From CAJBNH01 sp964447285 (GTDB taxonomy: Bacteria; Myxococcota_A; UBA9042), in the NCBI GenBank assembly GCA_964447285.1, contig CAYURO010000010.1, forward strand, positions 1-64,000: a DNA stretch of 64,000 nucleotides. Reading direction: 5' to 3'. The notes beneath the pieces are model-generated. The model was not told where the DNA came from and did no database searches. It saw only the letters and a list, made by a program, of their open reading frames with translations. Positions 8,571 through 15,831 of the stretch are shown piece by piece (position 1 is the first letter of the stretch; the number at the start of each line of letters is the position of its first letter). A program made the translations under genes and the position numbers.

Positions 8571-8952
8571 GTCGCCGGGCCGTACCGTGGGCAACCGGTC
8601 CTCGGCGCCCCTCCCCCCGCTTCCGCGCGCCCCCTCCCCATTGCGTGATCTTTCGAGACGTTGGGGGGTTTCGCTGGCGCAATAGGGATGGGGCCCTGGG
8701 TTCTCCGTCGTCACCATCCGGGCCGGGCGGGCAGGCTTGCCGTCTCCTCACATGCACCGTCCGACTCGGGATGCCGCACCTCAAAGTGTCACGACCGGTT
8801 GGGCGAGTTCCCATCCACATTCCGCCATCGAAAGCATCGAACGCAACAAGAATACTACGGAATGGGGAGGGGAAGGCGCGGCAGCGCCGGGGAGGGGCGC
8901 AGATCCGCGGTGTTTCCTGCGATAGCCCCGCCCTCGCCGCGCGTGTTCCCGC

Positions 8953-8981
8953 TTGTTCCACCCGGCCGAAAGACATAGCCT
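8953..8981 (+). promoter_or_regulatory. Putative promoter for the first Cys-rich lipoprotein
   Basis: TTGTTC and TAGCCT are separated by 17 bases, with the -10 70 bases upstream of ATG 9052. The same TAGCCT hexamer occurs before cysK and before the GcvR-like gene. The C10 run lies between this element and the start codon. Confidence 0.3.
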
Positions 8982-9051
8982 TGCGGTGGTTCGGCGCTCT
9001 TCCCCCCCCCCTTGCGACGAATACCGTGGCCCCCTGCGCTGAGATACACCC

Positions 9052-11880
9052 ATGAGAATCGCCCTTTACGGATCTTTCCTGACGTTGCTGCTGCTGGCGG
9101 CGTGCGGCACTGACGGTGTCATCGACCCTGTCGGCACTTCAGCGGACACCGATGCACCGGCAGGCGACCTGGACGGCCTGGACGACACCGACCCCGGTCC
9201 CTGCCAGGGCAACGAAGCCTGCGCCGGACAAGGGGTCTGCGACCTCGAGACGGGCGCCTGCGTGCCCTGCCTGACGTCCGACGACTGCCCCGGCGACCAG
9301 GACCTGTGCATCGCCAAGCAATGCGTACCGCAAACACCGTGCGTGTCGGACAAGCAGTGCGCCTCGCAGGACATGGTGTGCGACCTGGACCAAGGCGTTT
9401 GCGTGATGTGCCTGGCCGACGTCGACTGCGTGGACGAAAAGATCTGCAAGGCCAAGACTTGCGTCGCCCCACCGCCCAAGTGCGCCAGCAGCAAGGAATG
9501 CGCCGACGGCCTGATCTGCGACAAGCTGGCCGGCTTCTGCGTCGAGTGTGTCGGTGACGACGACTGCGACCCGCTGCAGCACTGCCTCGAGACGGTCTGC
9601 GTGCCCGACGTGTGTCAGGCAGGGGCCGTTGCGTGCGCCAACCCCTCGACCCGCAAGGTCTGTTCCGACAACGGCAGCGGCTGGACTGAGCAGGCGTGTG
9701 GCGACGGCACCTCGTGCGTCGACGGTGCGTGCAAGTCCACCATCTGCGTCCCCGGCACGTCCGTGTGTGATGCAAGCGGCAAGGCGACCCAGACGTGCAA
9801 CGCCACCGGCACCGAGCAGGGGGCTCCCGTTGCGTGTCCCGTCGACCAGGTGTGCAAGAACGGCCAGTGCAACGTCGTCCAAGTGTGCGAACCTGCTGCA
9901 AAGTCGTGTCAGGGCCAAAAGGTCGTCGCGTGCAACGCCGCCGGCACTGCACTGCAAGCCGTCGCCGACTGCACCCAGCCCGACAAGGATGGCAAGCCTC
10001 AGACGTGTCTGGGTGGCGCTTGCGTCCCCGTGTCGTGCGCTCCGGGCGCGATGACGTGCGCCGATACCGAGACGCTGGCCACCTGCAAGGCCGACGGCCA
10101 AGGCTTCGAGAAGTCCGCGTGCGGCCCCAACAAGGCCTGCGAAAACAATGCGTGCCGACCGGTCGTATGCACCGCGGGCGCTGCGACGTGTGAGACCACT
10201 GTCGCCATGAAGTGCAGCGCCGCCGGCACGGCCTCGACCGTCACCGCCGATTGCGCGCTGACCAACAAGGTGTGCCAAAACGGCGTCTGCTTGGCCAAGG
10301 TGTGCGCGCCCGGCGTGCAGCAGTGTCAGGCGGGCAGCGTCGGGACGTGCAAGGCCGACGGCACCGGCTGGGCGCTGCAGGCGTGCCCCATCGACCAGGT
10401 GTGCGCGTCGGGCAAGTGCGCGGCCAAGGTGTGTGAACCCGAGACGATGGGCTGCAACGGCGCCATCGCCTCGGCGTGCAACGGCACCGGCACAGCGTGG
10501 GTGGCGATGGACGACTGCGGCAAGAAGGGCGAGACGTGCGTCGATGGCGCGTGCCTCGCCGTCTCGTGTCAGGCGGGCACGATCGGGTGCAAGGGCAAGG
10601 TGCTGGCGCTGTGCAACGCACAGGGAACCGGCGTGACGCTGGGCCTCGACTGCGGCGCACAGGGCCAGACGTGCGACGCGGGCAAGTGCGTGGCCGTCGC
10701 GTGTTCCGTAGACGCGTTGACGTGCCAGAACGGCCAGCTGGCCAGCTGCAACGCTGCGCAGAGCGGCTGGGACCTTGCGGCGTGCCCGGTGAATCAGGTC
10801 TGCTCTGGCGGCAAGTGCATGAATTGTGTCCCGGGCGCGACCAGCTGCAGCGGCGACATGGTGGCCACCTGCCAGAACGACGGGTCCTTGGCGCTTGCGG
10901 TGTGCGACGACGGCAACACGTGCACGACAGAGGCGTGCTCGGGCTTTGGACAGTGCAAGTTCTCTGCAGTCGCAGACGGCACGCCGTGTCCGGTCGGCAA
11001 CGGCTGGAAGTGCAAGTCCGGCAAGTGCGCAACCCCGGACTGCCCCAAGGGAACCGTGACGATTCTGGTCGACGTCGACGGGCAAAAGGTCCAGACGTGC
11101 GGCGCGATGGGACCGATCTGGGGCCAGCGGGCCGAGAGTCCCAACACCTTTAGCGACAAGGGCAACGGCACCATTGCGGACGCGCAGACCGGCCTGACGT
11201 GGCAGAAGGACCACTTCATGAACGTGGACTGGCAGACGGCACGCGACGCTTGCGACACGCTCGATATCGGTGGGCAGAAGGACTGGCGGTTGCCCACGGT
11301 GCACGAGCTCGCTTCGCTGGTCGACTGGACCAAGACCAACCCCTCCATCGACAAAACGTACTTCCCGACCACGATCACCAGCGGGATGTACTGGACGGTA
11401 AATCCGCGGGTGGGCGTGATCACCAATGCGTGGACCGTCTACTTCACCGGCGGCGGCGTGCACGACAAGGCCAAGACGAGCTTGCAGGCCGCGCGGTGCG
11501 TCCGGGGCTCGTTCGACACCACGAAGTGGCCGCGCTTTACCGTCAGCGGCGATGGCAAGACCGCGACCGACAACTGGACCAGCTTGGTATGGAACCGCGC
11601 GACCGCGGCGACCGCGCTGACGTGGTATGAGGGCAAGGTCCACTGCGCAGGGCTCGGCGGCTTCCGTGTGCCTCAGGTCCGCGAGCTGCACGGACTGCTG
11701 GACTACGAGGCGCAGCCCAATCTGTTCATCGACACCGTGACGTTCCCCGACACGGTGAAGACCGAGTATTGGACGGCCAATGAGTGGACCGCAAAGGGTG
11801 GTTGGGAGATCCACTTTGCTTGGGGCGAGGTCAACGCGCCCGGCAAAGACGGCAAGTACGCTTACCGCTGCGTGAAGTAG
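9052..11880 (+). CDS. Cys-rich outer-surface lipoprotein with C-terminal DUF1566-like domain (copy 1)
   Basis: This 942-residue protein begins with a lipoprotein signal peptide and lipobox (MRIALYGSFLTLLLLAAC), then a short Asp/Thr-rich linker. Residues ~45-660 are Cys repeats of the type C-x(n)-G-x-C-x(n)-C spaced roughly every 40-60 residues (recurrent GxCxxxxCxPG and CNAxGTxW-like phrases). Residues ~700-942 contain the DUF1566/Lcl-type motifs TGLTWQKD and KDWRLPTVHELASLVDW, then a second half with FRVPQVRELHGLLDY, ending in CVK. DUF1566 domains occur in secreted adhesin-like and fimbrial proteins; the function here is unknown. The next gene is a full-length paralogue, so this is a tandem duplication. 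The ribosome site is weak (GAG). Confidence 0.88.
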   Translation: MRIALYGSFLTLLLLAACGTDGVIDPVGTSADTDAPAGDLDGLDDTDPGPCQGNEACAGQGVCDLETGACVPCLTSDDCPGDQDLCIAKQCVPQTPCVSDKQCASQDMVCDLDQGVCVMCLADVDCVDEKICKAKTCVAPPPKCASSKECADGLICDKLAGFCVECVGDDDCDPLQHCLETVCVPDVCQAGAVACANPSTRKVCSDNGSGWTEQACGDGTSCVDGACKSTICVPGTSVCDASGKATQTCNATGTEQGAPVACPVDQVCKNGQCNVVQVCEPAAKSCQGQKVVACNAAGTALQAVADCTQPDKDGKPQTCLGGACVPVSCAPGAMTCADTETLATCKADGQGFEKSACGPNKACENNACRPVVCTAGAATCETTVAMKCSAAGTASTVTADCALTNKVCQNGVCLAKVCAPGVQQCQAGSVGTCKADGTGWALQACPIDQVCASGKCAAKVCEPETMGCNGAIASACNGTGTAWVAMDDCGKKGETCVDGACLAVSCQAGTIGCKGKVLALCNAQGTGVTLGLDCGAQGQTCDAGKCVAVACSVDALTCQNGQLASCNAAQSGWDLAACPVNQVCSGGKCMNCVPGATSCSGDMVATCQNDGSLALAVCDDGNTCTTEACSGFGQCKFSAVADGTPCPVGNGWKCKSGKCATPDCPKGTVTILVDVDGQKVQTCGAMGPIWGQRAESPNTFSDKGNGTIADAQTGLTWQKDHFMNVDWQTARDACDTLDIGGQKDWRLPTVHELASLVDWTKTNPSIDKTYFPTTITSGMYWTVNPRVGVITNAWTVYFTGGGVHDKAKTSLQAARCVRGSFDTTKWPRFTVSGDGKTATDNWTSLVWNRATAATALTWYEGKVHCAGLGGFRVPQVRELHGLLDYEAQPNLFIDTVTFPDTVKTEYWTANEWTAKGGWEIHFAWGEVNAPGKDGKYAYRCVK

Positions 11881-11907
11881 CCGGCCCCCCGCCCGACCCG
11901 CTACCGC

Positions 11908-11936
11908 TTGCCCTACCCCCGCGCAAAGTCTAGTCT
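11908..11936 (+). promoter_or_regulatory. Putative promoter for the second Cys-rich lipoprotein
   Basis: TTGCCC and TAGTCT are separated by 17 bases in the 125-base gap between the paralogues, with the -10 69 bases before the chosen ATG. The second copy may therefore be expressed independently of the first. Confidence 0.45.
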
Positions 11937-12005
11937 TCCCGGGTGCCTCGCGTCGGCCTCGTGGGGGGTGTCCGGCGCGAGACGGCTTCCCCCGATTGGA
12001 TGACC

Positions 12006-14852
12006 ATGAAGCGCATCGGCCTTGTGCTGCCCTTTTTGCCCGTGTTCGTTGCCCTGCTGCCCGGCTGCGGAAGTGACGTGCCACTGGAACAGCCGGTCCT
12101 GCTCGAGTCGGATGCGGGCACCGACACGTCGGCCCTCGACGGCCCCGCCGACGTCACCGCGACGACTTGCCAGACCAAGGACGACTGCGCCGGCAAGGGC
12201 GTTTGCGACCCCGCGACAGGGGCTTGCGTGCCGTGCTTGGTGTCCGACGACTGCCCCACCGACCTGGAGGTCTGCATCGCCCAGACGTGCGTAGCCCAGA
12301 CCGGTTGCACGTCGGACAAGCAGTGTCTGGACCAAAGCAAGGTCTGCGACACCGTTCAAGGGGTTTGCGTCGCGTGTCTGGAGGATGCCGACTGCGACGC
12401 CGACCAGTCGTGCAAGGCCAAGACGTGTGTGGATGCGCCGCTGCCGTGTGCAAGCAGCAAGGACTGCAACAACAACCTGATCTGCGACAAGGTGGCCGGC
12501 CTGTGCGTCGCTTGCATCGGGGATGACGACTGCGGCGACCTGGACCACTGCCTGGAAACCCTGTGCGTGCCCGACACGTGCCTTGCGGGCGCCATCGAGT
12601 GCGTGGACGGCAAGACCAAGCGCACGTGCACGGCGAACGGCAGCGGTTGGACGACGACAGCGTGCGGCGACAGTCAGACGTGCTTCGGCGGCGTGTGCGG
12701 CTCGCAGGCCTGCGCGCCAAACGCGGCGGTGTGCGACGCCACGGGAAAGGCGGTGCAGACGTGCAACGCGGACGGAACGGCGTTGGGTGCGCCCATCGCC
12801 TGCCCCGGCGACCTGATTTGTGCGAGCGGCGCGTGCAAACCGGCAACGGCTTGTCCCCCGGGAGAGGCCAAGTGTCTGGATCAGCAGGTGGTTCAGTGCG
12901 ACCCGACCGGCGCCGCCTTTCAACCCACCGACGACTGCAGCAAGCCAGGTAGTGCAGGCGAATCGCGGACCTGCCTCAGCGGCGCGTGCGTGCCGACGCA
13001 GTGCCAGCCGGGTGCGGCGCTGTGTGCGGACTCTGACAATGAGGCGACCTGCAAGGCAGACGGTTCCGGCTACGCCAAGAAAGCGTGCACGGGCGGCCAG
13101 TTGTGCGAGGTCACCCACTGCGAGCCGATCGTGTGCCAGCCGGGCACCCAGAGCTGCAACGGCGCCGTCGCGCAAACGTGCAGTCCGATGGGCACCCATC
13201 AGGAGCCGGCGAGCGACTGCGGCTTGCAAGGCAAGGCGTGCATCAACGGCGCGTGCGTGGCAAAGGTGTGCGCTCCCAACGCGGTGCAGTGCCAGGCGGG
13301 CAAGGTCGGCACATGCAAGGCCGACGGCACCGGTTGGAACCTGCAGGCCTGCCCGCAGGGCGAGGTTTGCGCAAGCGGCAAGTGCCTGCCCACCGTATGC
13401 GACCCGGGTACGCTGGCCTGCAACGGCATGTTCACCGCGACCTGCAACGCAAGCGGCACCGCCTGGATCCCCGGCGAAGACTGCGCGAAATCGGGCCAGA
13501 TGTGCGAAGTCGGCGCGTGCGTTGCGCTCTCTTGCAAGCCCGGCGTGGTCGGCTGCCAGGGCAAGGTCTTGGCGGAGTGCAACGCGACCGGAACGGGCTG
13601 GAACCTGGGCCAAGACTGCGCCACGCTGGGCAAGACGTGCGACGCCGGCAAGTGCGTCGCGCTGACTTGCGCAGTGGGCGTGGTGTCGTGCCAGAACGGC
13701 CAGCTGGGCACCTGCAACGCGGCGCAGAACGGCTGGGACCTGACACCGTGCGACGTCGGTCAAGTGTGCGCCAACAACAAGTGCCTGAACTGCCAGCCGA
13801 ATGCGACCAAGTGCACCGGCGACCTCGTCTCGACTTGTCAGGGCGACGGCACTTGGGTCGACCAGGGCTGCGACGACGCCAACACCTGCACGACCGACGC
13901 GTGCGCGGTCGGCCAGTGCGCCTTCACGCCCGTCGCCGACGGGACGCCCTGCCCGGCCGGCAACGGCTTTCAGTGCAAGAGCGGCCAGTGCGTGGTCGCG
14001 GGCTGCCCTGAAGGCACGGTCACGATTGCCGTCGACGTCGGCGGCCAGAAGAAGAACGTCTGCGGTGCGATGGGGCCGATCTGGGGACCCAGGGCCGAGA
14101 GCCCGAGCACGTTCGTGAACGACGCAGGCAAGTTCTACGACTCGCAAACAAAGCTGACTTGGATGATCAACGTCGCCCAGAACCAGGACTGGACCTCAGC
14201 GCAGTGGGACTGCGACGGCCTCGTCAACGGCGTTCACGGCGACTGGCGGCTGCCGACCGTCCACGAACTGGCCACGCTGATCGACTGGACCAAGGTCAAC
14301 CCCGCCCTTGCCGCGGTCTTCGCGGGCAGCCCCGGCGGCTCGTATTGGACCTGGAACGCGGTGGCGGGAAACTCAGGCTCCGCGTGGACCTTGTCGTCGC
14401 TTACAGGCGAAACCAAGGCCAGGCAGAACTCCGACAAGATCTACTCTCGCTGCGTCAGAGGGTCGTTCGACACCACGTTGACCCCGCGCTACGTGGTGGC
14501 GGCGAACCAGACCGCAGTCATGGACAAGTGGACCAACCAGACGTGGCAGTTGGTCCCGGGCAGCAACCAGAAATGGTCACAGGCCAAGACCTACTGCTCG
14601 ACCCTTGCGTTGGCAGGCGGTGGCTGGCGCGTACCCAAGGCCAACGAGCTTCAAGGGATTGTGGACTATTCCGTCGCTCCGCCGACCGCGCTGATCAACG
14701 CCAACGCCTTCCCCGGCACTGCGGCCCAACGCTTCTGGACCGACACGTCGCGTGTTGGGGACATGCAAGAGGGCTGGCGCGTGGATTTCGCGAACGGAGA
14801 GGTCACCGTCGGCGGGAAGGACAAAGCGTATTTCGTGCGGTGTGTGAAGTAG
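12006..14852 (+). CDS. Cys-rich outer-surface lipoprotein with C-terminal DUF1566-like domain (copy 2)
   Basis: This 948-residue paralogue of the preceding gene has the same plan. A lipobox signal (MKRIGLVLPFLPVFVALLPGC) is followed by an Asp-rich linker, ~600 residues of Cys repeats, and a DUF1566-like end with KLTWMIN, DWRLPTVHELATLIDW and WRVPKANELQGIVDY, ending CVK. The junction motif CGAMGPIWGxRAESPxTF is shared with copy 1. The ATG at 12006 is preferred because GGA lies five bases upstream; a second in-frame ATG at 12000 would add two residues, and the frame is open to about 11943. Many blocks are close to identical between the copies, while the DUF1566 halves have drifted more. Confidence 0.88.
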   Translation: MKRIGLVLPFLPVFVALLPGCGSDVPLEQPVLLESDAGTDTSALDGPADVTATTCQTKDDCAGKGVCDPATGACVPCLVSDDCPTDLEVCIAQTCVAQTGCTSDKQCLDQSKVCDTVQGVCVACLEDADCDADQSCKAKTCVDAPLPCASSKDCNNNLICDKVAGLCVACIGDDDCGDLDHCLETLCVPDTCLAGAIECVDGKTKRTCTANGSGWTTTACGDSQTCFGGVCGSQACAPNAAVCDATGKAVQTCNADGTALGAPIACPGDLICASGACKPATACPPGEAKCLDQQVVQCDPTGAAFQPTDDCSKPGSAGESRTCLSGACVPTQCQPGAALCADSDNEATCKADGSGYAKKACTGGQLCEVTHCEPIVCQPGTQSCNGAVAQTCSPMGTHQEPASDCGLQGKACINGACVAKVCAPNAVQCQAGKVGTCKADGTGWNLQACPQGEVCASGKCLPTVCDPGTLACNGMFTATCNASGTAWIPGEDCAKSGQMCEVGACVALSCKPGVVGCQGKVLAECNATGTGWNLGQDCATLGKTCDAGKCVALTCAVGVVSCQNGQLGTCNAAQNGWDLTPCDVGQVCANNKCLNCQPNATKCTGDLVSTCQGDGTWVDQGCDDANTCTTDACAVGQCAFTPVADGTPCPAGNGFQCKSGQCVVAGCPEGTVTIAVDVGGQKKNVCGAMGPIWGPRAESPSTFVNDAGKFYDSQTKLTWMINVAQNQDWTSAQWDCDGLVNGVHGDWRLPTVHELATLIDWTKVNPALAAVFAGSPGGSYWTWNAVAGNSGSAWTLSSLTGETKARQNSDKIYSRCVRGSFDTTLTPRYVVAANQTAVMDKWTNQTWQLVPGSNQKWSQAKTYCSTLALAGGGWRVPKANELQGIVDYSVAPPTALINANAFPGTAAQRFWTDTSRVGDMQEGWRVDFANGEVTVGGKDKAYFVRCVK

Positions 14853-14880
14853 GGCGGGCGGGGGGTGTCTGGCCGATCCA

Positions 14881-14935
14881 CCCACCATTGAAAAGGGTGG
14901 GCTTCCCGTGTGATAGCTCAGGGTTTCTAACCCTG
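14881..14935. terminator. Two hairpins between convergent genes, possible bidirectional terminator
   Basis: CCCACC (14881-14886) pairs with GGTGGG (14896-14901), and CAGGGTT-TCT-AACCCTG (14919-14935) is a perfect 7-bp stem with a 3-base loop. They lie between the stop of the second lipoprotein gene and the convergent stop of menB. No T-run follows, so intrinsic termination is uncertain. Confidence 0.4.
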
Positions 14936-15002
14936 GGTAGCCCGGTCCGTGCGTGGCAACGGGCGGTCGGCGGCCAAATGGTTGCACGACGACGCCGGAG
15001 AC

Positions 15003-15827
15003 CTACGGAAACCGCTTGAATTTCTTGAAGTCCGGCTTGCGCTTCTCCAGAAACGCCTGCTTGCCTTCCTTGCCCTCTTCCGACTGGTAGAACAGCAACG
15101 TCGCGCTGCCGGCCAGCTCTTGCAGTCCCGCCTGACCGTCGCAGTCCGCGTTCAGCGCCGCTTTCAGGAAACGCAGCGCCGTGGGGCTGTGCTGCAGAAT
15201 CTCGCGGCACCACTTCACCGTCTCCGCTTCAAGATCGGCCAACGGCACCACGGTGTTGACGAGGCCCATCTCCAACGCCTGCTTCGCGTCGTACTGCCTG
15301 CACAGGAACCAGATCTCGCGCGCCTTCTTCTGCCCCACGATGCGCGCCATGTAGCTGGCGCCGTAGCCGCCGTCGAAGCTGCCCACCTTGGGGCCGGTCT
15401 GGCCGAACTTCGCGTTGTCGGCGGCAATCGTCAGGTCGCACAACAGGTGCAGCACATGGCCACCGCCAATCGCATAACCGGCCACCGCGGCGATCACGGG
15501 CTTGGGCAAGGTCCTGATCTGGCGCTGCAAATCCAGCACGTTCAGCCGCGGAATGCCGTCTGCACCCACGTAGCCACCGTCGCCGCGCACGCGCTGGTCG
15601 CCGCCGGAGCAAAACGCGTCGGGGCCTTCGCCCGTCAGGATCACCACGCCGACGTCGCCGTCTTCTCGCGCGTCCACAAACGCCTTGCTCAGCTCCATCA
15701 CGGTGCGGGGGCGGAAGGCGTTGCGGACCTCAGGGCGGCAGATGGTGATGCGTGCGATGCCCTCGCCGTCCTTCTCGTAGCGCACGTCCTCGAATCCCAT
15801 CTCGATCTTCTGCCACTGCACGGTCAT
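15003..15827 (-). CDS. menB: 1,4-Dihydroxy-2-naphthoyl-CoA synthase (MenB)
   Basis: This 274-residue crotonase-fold enzyme has MenB signatures: CSGGDQRVRG (oxyanion and substrate site), GGGHVLHLLCDLTIA, GSFDGGYGASYMARIVGQKKA, the QYDAKQALEMGLVNTVVP segment, and the typical C-terminus LEKRKPDFKKFKRFP. MenB closes the second ring of o-succinylbenzoyl-CoA to give DHNA-CoA. Length and termini match the family. The start at ATG 15827 follows AGGAG and lies five bases past the stop of the MenD-MenH gene, so it is the last gene of the operon. Confidence 0.96.
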   Translation of the reverse strand: MTVQWQKIEMGFEDVRYEKDGEGIARITICRPEVRNAFRPRTVMELSKAFVDAREDGDVGVVILTGEGPDAFCSGGDQRVRGDGGYVGADGIPRLNVLDLQRQIRTLPKPVIAAVAGYAIGGGHVLHLLCDLTIAADNAKFGQTGPKVGSFDGGYGASYMARIVGQKKAREIWFLCRQYDAKQALEMGLVNTVVPLADLEAETVKWCREILQHSPTALRFLKAALNADCDGQAGLQELAGSATLLFYQSEEGKEGKQAFLEKRKPDFKKFKRFP

Positions 15828-15831
15828 GCGG

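Larger units (their letters stand above)
8279..9051. other. 773-bp region without a convincing intact gene
   Basis: This separates the menA group from the Cys-rich lipoprotein genes. It contains the menA promoter-like element (8318-8346), a short tandem repeat (8371-8409), a possible decayed Cys-rich coding remnant (8394-8570), and near its right end a promoter-like element (8953-8981) and a run of ten C residues (9002-9011). Base composition around 8810-8870 is less GC-rich than the surroundings. I see no RNA gene. Confidence 0.6.

Noticed and set aside
8645..9055. Plus-strand frame in the gap before the first lipoprotein
   Set aside because: No domain, mixed low-complexity composition, and it runs into the lipoprotein start with no ribosome site of its own.
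9139..12084. Very long minus-strand open frame opposite the first Cys-rich lipoprotein
   Set aside because: It is Ala/Arg/His-rich, has no domain or signal peptide, and mirrors the repeat structure of the plus-strand gene. High GC removes stops on the antisense strand.
11913..14147. Long minus-strand frame opposite the second Cys-rich lipoprotein
   Set aside because: Same composition as the antisense frame of copy 1. Apparent similarity between the two shadows only reflects the paralogy of the real genes.
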